This document shows positions 10,969 through 20,940 of a stretch of DNA of 64,000 bases, one piece after another. The position numbers and the translations under genes were made by a program. The notes under the pieces were generated by a model. It was not told the origin of the DNA. It ran no database searches and saw only the letters and a list, made by a program, of their open reading frames with translations. The stretch spans positions 17,585,921-17,649,920 of the forward strand of contig CM077005.1 of NCBI GenBank assembly GCA_039090855.1. Direction: 5' to 3'. Source of the DNA: Macrothele yani. Taxonomy: Eukaryota; Arthropoda; Arachnida; Araneae; Macrothelidae. Every line of letters starts with the position of its first letter. Within the stretch, counting starts at the first letter, position 1.

Positions 10969-11434
10969 AAAGTTATTAATATACTCAAGCCTTCCTGTAA
11001 AAAGTACAACTTGGATTTTGGGATTCGAACCTAATCTCAACTGTTGAAAAAGATCGGGACGCACTCTCGTGTAATAGCAGATTTGGAGTTTATAAAATAC
11101 CATTGAAGGCCCTGGTTACCGATGACATGGATTGGATTTATATTGGATCCACCATGAGGAATTTGAACATTCGTATTTCGGAACACAATTACAGTGTTAA
11201 AACACATTCAAACTCTACCGCACTTGCAAGATTAGTTAACCAGGGAGCCCAAGTCCCTCTATGGAGTTAAGCAAGAGTTATTTCAAATCACAACAACAGG
11301 AGTGCGACTTTGCTATCGGAGAATTTACACATCGTCAATAACGCTGATAAATGTTGTAATGATGAAGTACTCAGATTCATACCTCCGCATTGGATACCGC
11401 TAATTTCGAACAACAAGGACCAAATAAACTACTA
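10969..11434 (+). pseudogene. Penelope-like element GIY-YIG endonuclease domain, copy 1 (broken)
   Basis: The conceptual protein contains the end of the reverse transcriptase linker (VINILKPSCKKYNLDFGIRT). After a frameshift near 11030 follows a GIY-YIG nuclease: RFGVYKIPLKALVTDDMDW, IYIGSTMRNLNIRISEHNYS and ADKCCNDEVLRFIPPHW. GVY is the GIY equivalent and YIGST the YIG equivalent; the arginine of the R-x3-H motif is present (RISEHN). One internal stop occurs after VPLW. The upstream reverse transcriptase is missing. Confidence 0.88.
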
Positions 11435-11710
11435 ACTCGAATTTTATTTCAGAACTCACCCAATAATAATTAAGACACAACTACCATTGGTCAGAGTGTG
11501 GTGACGTTTCCTTGAAGTCACTCGGGAGCTGAACGTCGTGTGTATGAATAAGAGTGACGTTCCACGGTAAACTCCTTTTTATATTTTTTACAATATCTCA
11601 TTTTAGCATTCACCTGAGGATGTGCTGGGAGCCAGCATGAAGGCTCTAGTGATGTGATTTTAGCTTTCAACTTTAACTTCAGTGTAAATAAAGTCATTTT
11701 CGTCGTTCAG
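11435..11710 (+). other. PLE 3' region containing a hammerhead-like motif
   Basis: Non-coding sequence after the endonuclease stop. The structured motif at 11610-11652 is listed separately. Confidence 0.6.
11610..11652 (+). ncRNA. Hammerhead ribozyme candidate in PLE copy 1
   Basis: The core CTGAGGA (11614-11620) fits the hammerhead CUGANGA consensus. Stem II is a perfect 7-bp hairpin GTGCTGG-gag-CCAGCAT, followed by GAA at 11639-11641. A minimal stem III (GG-ct-CT) leads to UA at the cleavage position. Stem I pairs CAC (11611-11613) with GTG (11649-11651). Penelope-like elements are known to carry such minimal hammerheads. The G after GAA is non-consensus (usually A), so activity may be lost. 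Confidence 0.65.
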
Positions 11711-11754
11711 TTTGACTTTCAGTAATATGTTATATCGTGCAACGACGGCATTCT

Positions 11755-13060
11755 AACAGTTAGTGGTATTGGCACGAATTTCTTCAACAACTTGCGAAAA
11801 TTTAAAGATGGGCGAACAGACGTGCAGGTTGAAAGGGTCAAGGTCGGCGATCTGTGGTGAGTGATGAACTATAACGAAGTAAATTTCTCCGTCATTTCTG
11901 TCCACGCCAGGATTCGAACCCGGATCCCCTCATTCCGGAATAAGTCACTCTACCAATTGAGCTACGCGGACGTTTGTTCTGACTACCATCTGCCTTTATG
12001 TCGTGTGCGTCCTGCTGGCAGGAACGTCACATCTCCCCCGAAAGAGGGCCGGGGGCATGGCCCACGGGTCAGCCGTGACCATGAATCGTTGCAGGCAGCC
12101 ATCCGCTGTAGAACGTGCACTTGAGAACTCCCAGTCAATCTGGTGTGTGGAATGCAACGTCACACACATTTATTTTTTGAAGCGCTGGATAACGGATTCT
12201 CTGATTTTTCCTATCTCGCGGTGTGGAAATAACATCACACCATTGCGAGATTTTGAACGGCCGGGTCATCCGGATAGTTCGGGCACCATTATAACGAAGT
12301 AAATTTCTCCGTCATTTCTGTCCACGCCAGGATTCGAACCCGGATCTCCTCATTCCGGAATAAGTTACTCTACCAATTGAGCTACGCGGACGTTTGTTCT
12401 GACTACTATCTGCCTTTATGTCGTGTGCGTCCTGCTGGCAGGAACGTCACAGAACCTGTTCAAAGTGTTGACCAAAAAGTGCCCGGAAGGCTTCGCTTCA
12501 CAATATCACAGCTGTTGTGTGATTTCCCCAAATTTCTCGAAATGTTCTGTACGAGATCATTACCGGTACTTCACCATAAGTTCTGTGCCACATGGATGCC
12601 AAAAATGCTTTCTGATGTGAACAAAATGCAGAGAATGGGATCAGCTTTGACATTCTTCCAGCGTTACAACGAAGTTGGGGATGCATTTCTTGACCATATC
12701 GTGACGGATGATGAAACGCGGGTTCGATTCGTGAATGTCGAACTGAAAGAGTAGTCAAAGCAGTGAATGCACACACATTCACCAAACAAGCCCAAAAAGG
12801 GCAAGCAGACGTTTTTTTTCAGAAAAAGCTGATGGCGACCGTTTTTTGGGATCGGAATGGAGTATTTCTGACTGACTTCATGGAACCAGGAACCACGATA
12901 ACGCCAGGAAGGTACTGCGAAACACTAAGAAAATTTCACAGAGCAATTCAGAATAAAAGGAGAAGAATGCTGATGTCAGGTGTTGTGCTCCTCTACGACA
13001 AAGCGCGGCCACACATTGCTGCACCACGGACGTCGCTAGACTTTGAGATCAGGGTGGGCG
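11755..13060 (+). pseudogene. Mariner transposase, interrupted and truncated
   Basis: N-terminal helix-turn-helix remnants (FFNNLRKFKDGRTDVQ, near 11785-11830) run to SVVSDE, where a tRNA-LTR element is inserted. Beyond it the protein resumes exactly with PVQSVDQKV. Later blocks are IVTDDETRVRF (first catalytic aspartate), KLMATVFWDRNGVFLTDFM and VVLLYDKARPHIAA (second). There are several stops and frameshifts between 12740 and 12790. The third catalytic block is missing. Related C-terminal sequence lies at 15236-15775. Confidence 0.87.
11870..12451 (-). mobile_element. tRNA-LTR miniature element, copy A1 (complete, TSD GAAC)
   Basis: Two 162-bp terminal direct repeats (11870-12031 and 12290-12451) flank 258 bp of internal sequence. 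The minus strand gives the sense order: LTR starting TGTGACGTTCC, a tRNA-like cloverleaf (12321-12391 and 11901-11971), LTR end CGTTATA, then TGGTGCCCGAAC as a primer-binding-site candidate, a non-coding interior, a GGGGGAGA purine tract and the second LTR. GAAC is duplicated at 11866-11869 and 12452-12455. Removing the element restores a mariner reading frame exactly. No gag or pol is encoded. Confidence 0.88.
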
Positions 13061-13224
13061 AGTATTATTTTTACTGGGCAAGATTGATAACAACTTTATT
13101 TACGAAACACTGAAAATTTTTTTTTACTGCTTTTTACTATCAGGTACAAAAAACATGCCCCCCCTACCCCCGGACACACACACACGCTCGCACGCGCACC
13201 TGGATCTGACAAGTTATGCCACTG

Positions 13225-13430
13225 GTAAACCCTCAATCATTTTACTCCGTGTTGGAACGAGGTCTCTCATCTCACTTACACCAAATACATGAAAGACACC
13301 TTGTTTACGGAAGCACTGTTTATAGTATGGTTTAACAAATTATGCTGTAACGATGACCTACCTTATGTCCTCCCGTTAACCTGGCAACGACTTATACGGT
13401 CATTGGAACCTCCATCGTTAATATGACTTT
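13225..13430 (+). pseudogene. PLE GIY-YIG endonuclease C-terminal fragment, copy 2
   Basis: The reading TPCWNEVSHLTYTK ... TLFTEALFIVW, NKLCCNDDLPYVLPLTWQRL aligns along its length with the PLE at 58055-58402 (PCWNEVNILAT ... LESLFIHKYGEECCNDDTPC). Only the end of the nuclease is left. Confidence 0.8.
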
Positions 13431-13544
13431 AATGTTAACCTTAAAATCTCTGTTTATTCATATGCGCATTACTGTTACCATGGCGACATCACGTGACTAT
13501 TATAAAGCATATAAGTTGTCACCGCACCACATGTATTCACAGTT

Positions 13545-13581
13545 GGCTTGACAATCAAGGGGTGACCCGAAAGATCTCGCC
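13545..13581 (+). ncRNA. Hammerhead-like remnant, PLE copy 2
   Basis: GGC, then TTGACAA (an off-consensus core, CUGANGA expected), then a weak GGG/CCC stem, then GAAAGATCTC and GCC. The flanking GGC/GCC form stem I and AG/CT a minimal stem III. Two core changes make activity unlikely. Confidence 0.35.
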
Positions 13582-14352
13582 TCATGTAATTTTGTCATTT
13601 TAACTGTATCATACTGGTTTTAATTGTAGTAAATTTTCATTTCATCTTGCAACTAATGTGCTGCGGTTTTAGTGAAGTTTTATAGTGTTTTAGACAGCAT
13701 TACAACCTAATATATTTGTGAATGGTAACACGAATTTTCACACAGAACTTTCAACATGACAATGACTAGCGGATTAGTGGTGTAAGATAGGAGTTCGTAG
13801 AATGTCGCCCTCAACTTTTTTTTTCTCGTTGCAAATGCATTACTTTAAATACTATTCAAAAATTTGCACTTTTTTAATGAAAATAATACTGTACTTGAAC
13901 AATTTGTTTAAAAGAAAACTGTTCTATTATTTACCTAAATTAAGTTTTAATGTCGTGACACGCAGACACAACATCTCTCCACTCCTTATTTTTAATTTAA
14001 TTTAATTTATTAATGCCGTTTTATAACATAACAATATTACAATAACTTATGCATACAAACAGCAAAAGGAACAAGATAAAAGTCATCTTAGGAGTCCTGA
14101 CAAAGCACTTAGTTCCCTCAAAAGTATGAGACAAGTGAGTTTGGAATAATCATGAATCAATTTTAGTAATAATAATTAATATTTTTATTAGCTCCCTTCC
14201 TTCAGGTCAGCCACTTTGCTTTCCACTCCTCACCTCCAAAGCAGTCGTCAGCCAAGTCGCGCTCACTCACTGCCCCTGTACACTGGTTTAGCTTTAGACT
14301 CCACTTTCTGTGTTGAAATCCCCTACTTAGTATAAAATACAGCAGAGCAATC
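13582..14352. other. No gene recognised
   Basis: AT-rich. The minus strand of 14170-14350 looks like decayed LINE 3' sequence, but I cannot place it in a family. Confidence 0.5.
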
Positions 14353-14364
14353 AGTAATGACCCC

Positions 14365-14646
14365 CAACGTTCGTAACTGTCACGGAGAAACATCAGGTTC
14401 GAACGCTCGAACCGCTAAATATCCGCCGTGCGTCGGATGGGCACGTTAAGCCGTCGGACCCCGGGTACTGGTCCCCCGGTAATAAATAAGGGCGTCTTCC
14501 TCCCCCTTTCTACCTCGTTTCCGTGTCACTTTCCTATCGGGCACTCTAACCCAAATCTCCTAGCTTCCTATTTCTAAGGGTTGTCTAAGACCTGGAGTCA
14601 GACACTCCCTTTCTAAAATCCTCTACATATGATCTGATCTGATCTG
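14365..14646 (+). mobile_element. Retroposon (SINE-like) with 12-bp TSD and (TCTGA)n tail
   Basis: AGTAATGACCCC is exactly duplicated at 14353-14364 and 14647-14658. The insert includes GTCGGATGGGCACGTTAAGC and ends in GATCTGATCTGATCTG. It has no ORF. Confidence 0.85.
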
Positions 14647-14698
14647 AGTAATGACCCCTCTCGATAAATTCCTATCCATCCTTCTCATTCGTTCCTGG

Positions 14699-15225
14699 TG
14701 TGACGTGCCTGCACAACAGGACGCACATGAGATAAAGGCAGATAGCAGCGAGAGCATACGTCCGCGTAGCTCAGTTGAGAGAGCGACTTATTCTGGAGTG
14801 CGGGAACCCGGGTTCGATGCCCGGCGTGGACAAAAATTACGGAGAAATTTACTTCGTTATATTGGCGCCGGAACTTCAAGAATGACCTGGCCGTTAAAGT
14901 TCTCGCAATGGTGTGATGTTCTTCCCACACCGCGAGACAAGAAAAATAAGAGAATACCTTTTTCAGCTCTTCGAAAAATAAATGTGTGTGATGTTGTGTT
15001 CCACACACCAAATTGACTGGGATTTCTCCAATGTACGTTCTTCAGCGGATGACTGCCTACAGCGACACAAGATCCCGGCTGACCCATGGACTATGAGATA
15101 AAGGCAGATAGCAGCGAGAGCATACGTCCGCGTAGCTCAGTTGGGAGAGCAACCTATTCCGGAATGAGATGACCCGGGTTCGATGCCCGGCGTGGACAAA
15201 AATGGGAGAAATTTACTTCGTTGTA
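14699..15225 (+). mobile_element. tRNA-LTR miniature element, copy A3 (TSD CTGG)
   Basis: The 5' LTR is 14699-14861 (TGTGACG to CGTTATA) with a tRNA-like cloverleaf at 14760-14832. TTGGCGCCGGAAC follows directly as a primer-binding-site candidate. The 3' LTR (about 15091-15225) has lost its first 25-30 bp and carries a second tRNA-like sequence at 15126-15198. CTGG is duplicated at 14695-14698 and 15226-15229. The interior matches copy A1. No ORF. Confidence 0.87.
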
Positions 15226-15235
15226 CTGGCCATAC

Positions 15236-15775
15236 TAATATGGAAAAGGGCTTAAACTTATGATTTCGGAGAGTGGAGAGCAATTACATTTTCCTGGCCC
15301 TGCTGATGCTATTTGGATAACCTTTCTACGGAGAAGTAAACAACGCACTTCCTATGGGGAAATACGAAGGGTTGGCAAAGTCCAGTTTATATTTAAAGTT
15401 AACAAAAAATTGAAAAATGGCACATCTCGAACTGGGTGGGCAGTAGGTGGGCTCCCGCCCATCCTCACATTCCCTTCGCGACGTCCCCGTGCTGCATGCT
15501 CACGAGTGCTACTGGAGGAATTTGGTTGGAAGACGTTCCAGCTCCCTCCGTATAGCCCGGATCTGGCACCGCGCGATTATCACATCTTCACCCACATGAA
15601 AACCTGGTTATGATCGCAACGGTTTAATGACAATAAGGAGTTGAAGAACGGCGTAAAATCATGTCTGAACTCCCAGGCGTCAATCTTCTTTGATGCGGGG
15701 ATACAAAAGCTCGTACCCCGATACGATAAATGTCTCCATTTAAGGAATAACTATATTGAGAAGCAGGTTAGATCT
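15236..15775 (+). pseudogene. Mariner transposase C-terminal fragment
   Basis: The reading RVLLEEFGWKTFQLPPYSPD, LAPRDYHIFTHMKTWL, stop, SQRFNDNKELKNGVKS and KLVPRYDKCLHLRNNYIEK is the standard mariner C-terminus. The third catalytic aspartate is in PRDYHIF. The N-terminal part is unreadable. Confidence 0.85.
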
Positions 15776-15793
15776 GTAAGTGCGTTTCGTATA

Positions 15794-17098
15794 CGTACTG
15801 CGATCAAAAAGTTCCGAGACTAGGTGCGTAGCGCGCCAACAGATGGCAGTACGCGGATGTGCGAGCAGCGGTCGAGGGCAGTGACCTTCATGAGTCATTG
15901 TGGCGTCGTTTTGTGAACATCAGGAGCTGTTCTACACGATATTTGGTAACCACGTGCAGGACATAGCTGCGATTTCTGAGTGGACTGCAAACTAGAGCAG
16001 CGAGTGAACATCAAATTCTGCGTCACACTCGGCAAATCTGTAACACAAATGTTGCGGCAGGCTTATGGCAATGAAGCAATGAGTCGTGCGAGGTGTTTTG
16101 AGGGACACTCGCGCTTCAAGAGTAAAAGAACCGCACTGGAAGACGACGAGAGGTCAGGGCGACCGTCCAAGAGCAAAACCCCCTAAAATGTGGACAAAAT
16201 TAGGGAACTAGTGTATGAGGATCGTCAGAGAGCCATAATCAAGACATTGCTACCATCGTCAATGTGTCATACGGAACAGTGCAAGAATTTCTGACGGCGG
16301 TTTTGAAGATGCATCGCATTGCTGCAAAGTCAGTGCCAAAAATTCTGAACCCCGAACAGAAGGCGCTCCGTGTCGAACTCTGTCGAGATCTTCGTCAGCA
16401 GGTGGTGAATGAATCAACGTTCGTGTCGCGGGTCATCACTGGGGACGAGACTTGGGTCAACGGTTACGACCCGGAGACCAAACAACAGTCGTCGCTGTAA
16501 AAGTGCCCGGCATCTCCACGAGTGAAGATGGCCCGACAGTCCGGAGAGCAACGAAAAGCAGGCTCACCGTGTTCTTCGACATTCGTGGGGTTGTGCACCG
16601 TGAATTCGTCCCCCAGGGCCAGACCGTCACCACCATTTTTTACTGCAATGTTCTGCGGCGTCTTAGGGAGGACATTTGCCGCAAACGACCTGAAATGAGG
16701 CGCAGGGGCGATTTCCTGCTCCATCACGACAATGCAGCAGCTTACACAGCGTTAGCAACACGCCAGTTTTGCAGAAGCAACAGCATGACTACCCTTTCTC
16801 ACCCGCCTTATTCGCCGGATTTCACCCCCTGCGACTTTTTCTTGTTAACGAAGATGCAGGTGAAACTCAAGGGTTGCCGTTTTGAAACCGTGAACGAGAT
16901 CCAGCGCGAATCGCAGACGGTGATTGACACGATTCGTGAACAGGACTTCCAGGGAGCGTTCCAATAGTGTCAAAAACGCTGACAGCGGTGTATCGCTGCC
17001 CAAGGAGACTACTTTGAGGGAGATCATAGCCAGACTTAAGTAACGTAAGTACTTTGTTGTATATCAACCTAGTCTCGGAACTTTTTGATCGGACCTCG
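15794..17098 (+). mobile_element. Mariner element with both terminal inverted repeats
   Basis: The ends share CGATCAAAAAGTTCCGAGAC in inverted orientation (15802 onward and 17064-17090) and are flanked by TA at 15792-15793 and 17099-17100. At 1.3 kb it has normal mariner size. Confidence 0.92.
15984..16967 (+). pseudogene. Mariner transposase (DD34D), broken
   Basis: It starts MDCKLEQRVNIKFCVTLGKS, followed by the helix-turn-helix region and a DDERSGRPSKSKTP linker ending in a stop at about 16186. The catalytic blocks are ITGDETWVNGYDPETKQQSS, LLHHDNAAAYTALATRQF and SPDFTPCDFFLLTKMQ, with 34 residues between the second and third aspartates (DD34D). All three aspartates are retained, but stops and frameshifts near 16185, 16250, 16500 and 16690 break the frame. 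Confidence 0.92.
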
Positions 17099-17310
17099 TA
17101 TAATAAAATATTTTGTTCTCTTTGCTTGTTTTTGTTCACGATCCACCGGAGGTTGATATCAGAATAGCCTACGTATTTTACTTAATACTCAGCTACCGTG
17201 CTCTCCCAGAGCGTCATATTGTAAGTGCTACTGTACATAAATTAAAGCTAGATTTTATTATAAAAAATAGAAGTTTGTGATATTTAGTTGATTTAGGTGC
17301 TACAAACAAT

Positions 17311-17750
17311 TGTGAAAACATACATTGGTCTGTGACAAGGGTCGAATCCGTGCCCCCTCTTAGTCTGGAGTGAGTTGCTCTCCCAACTAAGCTACACGGA
17401 CGGAATGTATCGCTGCAGATTTGTCGTCTTGATACATGCTTTACCTCTATACTACGTTACATCATCTCCCTCTTAATTGGTTTTTTTTTTTCGAAGCGAA
17501 GAACAAACTTTCATTAACTCTAGATGATGTGTGGAACAAACATCACACATTTTTCGATTAACTCAACAGGCAGTACAACCATTTATGCGTTCGGGCGTCA
17601 ATGTCAAAATACACATTTGTCCGTGACGCGGATCGAACTCGCGCCCCCTCACTCCGGAGGCAGTTGCTCTCCCAACTAAGCTACACGGACGGAATGTGTC
17701 GCTGCTGATATGTCGTCTTAGCACGTGCTTTACCTGTGTAGTATCTCACA
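17311..17750 (-). mobile_element. tRNA-LTR miniature element, subfamily B (complete, TSD CAAT)
   Basis: The LTRs are 17311-17461 (151 bp) and 17602-17750 (149 bp), each bounded by TGTGA-type and TCACA-type inverted ends. On the minus strand each carries a cloverleaf starting GTCCGTGTAGCTTAGTTGGG and ending CACGGACA. TTGACGCCCGAACGC follows the 5' LTR as primer site; AAGAGGGAGATGA precedes the 3' LTR. CAAT is duplicated at 17307-17310 and 17751-17754. It diverges strongly in sequence from subfamily A but has identical architecture. Confidence 0.88.
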
Positions 17751-17802
17751 CAATACATTCGCTTAAGTAATCACTAATTATGTAGAATATTTTATTATCA
17801 TG

Positions 17803-17955
17803 TATAACGAAGTAAATTTCTTCGTCATTTTTGGTCCACGCCGGGGATCGAACCCGAGTCCACTTATTCCGAAACAAGCCGCTCTACCAACTGAGCTACG
17901 CAGACGCTCGTTCTCGCTGCTATCTGCCTTTATGTCGTGTGCGTCCTGCGGGGCA
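17803..17955 (-). mobile_element. Solo tRNA-LTR (TSD CATG)
   Basis: A single LTR of subfamily A, with TATAACGAAG at the left and a TGCCCC end at the right on the minus strand, and a tRNA-like cloverleaf inside. CATG flanks it at 17799-17802 and 17956-17959. A lone LTR with an intact TSD is the expected product of LTR-LTR recombination. Confidence 0.85.
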
Positions 17956-17962
17956 CATGACA

Positions 17963-18016
17963 AAAATTCGAAGGTTTACATTTCATTGCAAAATTCGAAG
18001 GTTTACATTTCAATGC
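17963..18016. repeat. 27-bp direct repeat, two copies
   Basis: AAAATTCGAAGGTTTACATT appears twice in a row, with one base difference in the remainder. Confidence 0.9.
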
Positions 18017-18244
18017 TTTCCATGGGTGCTCCTGTAGAAGACGGAATTCTGATTAAAACGAAAAGAGCTCTGCCTAAAACGGAAAATAGTTTCAGTGCCT
18101 CGGATTCTGTGTTAAACAAGTTTCATTCTACATTTTTTTTTTTTTCGGAATACATTCTAAAACAAAGGGATACGTCAGTTTTTGGCACGCACGCAGAAAC
18201 CATACTGAAAAACTTACGCTTTATTTATCGTACCGTAAAATATT

Positions 18245-18395
18245 TTCTGAATTTTACGAGGCAATTTCCGCGACTCCTTTCGTGAATTAACGGAACGTAT
18301 TTCTGATACAAACTTTTCCGTGAAATGACGGAAAAAAACTTGAATTTCACGAATTTTTCGTACTCCCGGAAAATTCCGAAATTTTCAGAAACCTT
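18245..18395. repeat. Dispersed repeat shared with 8330-8550
   Basis: CGTGAATTAACGGAACGTAT, TTTCTGATACAAACTTTTCC and GAAATGACGG match the reverse complement of the right part of the CACTGT insertion at 6650-8550. No terminal repeat is visible here. Confidence 0.65.
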
Positions 18396-18412
18396 CCTTT
18401 CAGCATTCTTTT

Positions 18413-19325
18413 ATCATCATCTCACCATCACTGTCAACCATTATCAATTCACTGCTGAATGAAGGTCTCTCCAAGTTTCTTCTACAACGGTCTATCTTGT
18501 GCCAGTCTCTTCCATGTTACTCCCTCATACTTTCGAATTTCATCCACCCATCTCCCATGTGGTCTTCTTCTGGGTCTTTTCCTGTCCCTTGGAATCCAAT
18601 CTAATATTTCGGCTGTCCATCGATGGTCCGTCCTTCTGGCAATATGTCCAGCTTATTGCCATTTCAGGGATTTTATTCTGATCACGATGTCTTCCACGCT
18701 TGTCATTTTTCTTATCGACAAGTCCCTCTTCTTATCTTTCCTGGTTACACCAAGTATGCATTTCCCCATGCTTTTTTGAGTTGTCTGCAGTCTTTGTATG
18801 TCTTTTTTTAGTTAAGGTCCACGTCTCTGCACCATACGTAAGCACTGAAAGGATTCATTGATTAAACACTTTTCTTTTAAGACATGATGGCATATTGCTC
18901 TTAAAAATTGCACTGCTCTTTCCAAAAGCTCTCCATCCAAGTTTTATACGCAGATTAATTTCTTCAACAATGTGACTCTCGTTTGATATCTGCCGTCCAA
19001 GATAAATGTATATATTGGTTCTCCAGCTTTTCCCCATCAATCGATAAATCTTCATTTCTTATAAAAGCGTTGTACATCACTTTTGTCTTCTGAAAGTTCA
19101 TTTTTAATCCCACTTCTTTACTCTTGTCAGCAAGTTCCTGTATCATACTTTGCAATTCTAAAAGGACAGTTGCAAAAATGATTACGTCATCAGCAAAACG
19201 AAGGTGAGTTAAATAATCTCCATTAATCTTTATCCCTTTGTTTTTCCAGGTCAGCGACTGAAAGACATTTTGTAATGTAGCATTAAAGCGTTTGGGAGAT
19301 ATGGTGTCACCTTGTCTCACTCCCT
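18413..19325 (-). pseudogene. RTE-type LINE, reverse transcriptase 3' part, copy 1
   Basis: From 19320 the minus strand reads MRQGDTISPKRFNATLQNVF (the G[V/M]RQGD box), GIKINGDYLTHLRFADDVII with the intact catalytic FADD, then LKMNFQKTKVMYNAF. After that the frame decays, but the C-terminal domain (TYGAETWTL, WAGH and GRW segments) is recognisable down to 18420. The 3' end carries ATCATC repeats. It matches insect RTE polymerases and the two copies at 35795-37128. The endonuclease and fingers are missing. Confidence 0.88.
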
Positions 19326-19344
19326 TTCCAATTAAAAAATAAAA

Positions 19345-19742
19345 ATAAAAATATGTGTCGTATTAATTCACACGAAAATTCCTAAAAATAAACTGCAGCA
19401 AAGTTGCCGATATTTTTAAGAATTTTCCGTTAACAGATCGCAAAAACTGCAATTTACCGTCAGTATAATAAAGATAATTTCGTTTCCTTTATTAAACTGA
19501 TGGTGATTTGCTATTTTTACAATGTGTTAATGGAAAATTCTTCGTTTCTTTTATTATACTGACAGTAAATTGCCGTTTTTACGATGTGCTAACGGAAAAT
19601 TCTTCGTTTCCTTTATTATATTGAGAGTAAATTGCCGTTTTCAGGATGTGTTAACGGAAAATTCTGAAAAACATCGACAACTTTGCAGCTCGTTGTTTTC
19701 AAGAATTTTCGATGAATTCAATACCACCCGTTTTTTACAGTG
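19345..19742 (-). mobile_element. CACTGT-ended non-autonomous element with 62-bp internal repeats
   Basis: The right end in reverse reads CACTGTAAAAAACGGGTGGT and matches the left end of the insertion at 6650. The block CTGCAGCAAAGTTGCCG is present in both. Internal CGTTTC-started units recur at 19481, 19543 and 19605 (62-bp period). The far left end is truncated. Confidence 0.65.
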
Positions 19743-20940
19743 CACATTATGAAAGTCAAGAAAAATGATAGCACATTTTAAGAAAAAATAAATAAACATA
19801 TGTGTTTTAATTTCAGGGTAAAAATATCTCAAGTGTGTATAATTTTCCACGTTACGACGAAAATTTTTAAGTAATACCTAACCTCTGATCTTTTTCTTTT
19901 ATAATTTAAGTTCCGCAAATTTCGCGACGATCTTTCTTAGTGGAACTAACCGCGTTTTCCTTTTCGGCTGTCATGGGTCGGAAAGAAACAGCGTAGGAAG
20001 AAGTGATCCTCTTCCTCAGAAGAACGTGTTCAAAATGTGAAATAAATGGAACGGCGAGATCTCAACAAGTCAGCTAACGAATGAGAAAACGCATACGATC
20101 CCCACAACACTGTTCGGAGGAGATAGACAGGGTTCTGGCAACAAAAGCTCCGATAAATCAGCTAGAGCCCTCTGGTGACCGTTTGGCGGTCTTCCACAGC
20201 GGTAATTAGGTTACAAGGGTCGCTAAGCGCCTGGCAATTAATTTCAGAACAGACAACATAGACAGCTAAGTGGTCAACCATTAATTGAAGATGTGTGGCA
20301 TTGTTTTGTCCAAAGATAAAATAAAAAAAAATACAGATTTGTTGAGAGTAATATGAATGCGGAATGAGGGAACTTCTTTCTTTAAAAGTGAAGTGTTTTT
20401 ATGCGAACTCCAGCTACTTGTTCTCTGCAAAAGCACTGGTCATAAAAGAAAAAAATTAAATCACACATGATGGCTTCTTTTTTTTATGTGTGCGTGTATG
20501 TGAGTTTTTTCTCTTGCAGGCAGAAAAGGGATGATGTTACTTTCAAATTAATGAAATCTCATTCCGAGTGAAGTAGTTGGATTATAACGAAACAAAAGGA
20601 AAAACACAAGTCGTTGTGTTCTTCTAGTCGCATTTGCGAAAGAACAAACGTTGAAGGCAACTTATCTAAAACACCTTTTCAAGGAGGGGAAAAAAAAAAA
20701 AACTCAATTAGATAAGGATTTCTTGACATTCTGAAATCAGTCGCATGATTATGTGAATACAAGTATTTCCAGTAGTAAAGAGATACTTTTAGTGTTCCTT
20801 TACAAAACACTCTTTCTCAAGAAGTGCAGCATTTTCTTTTTAAATTGCAGTGTGGAAAAAATTTTCCGATAATATTTTCTTTCTGGTACGAACTTCCATT
20901 TTTACAAGTGTTTAACAAAAAATCAAAATCCGCTGAGAGA
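19743..20940. other. No recognisable gene or element
   Basis: Unique-looking AT-rich sequence. I see no coding pattern, tRNA-like motif or terminal repeat. Confidence 0.6.

Noticed and set aside
14760..15198. Functional tRNA genes
   Set aside because: The tRNA-like units lie in repeated mobile elements, the anticodon loop in subfamily A has six bases, and copies vary in the anticodon arm.
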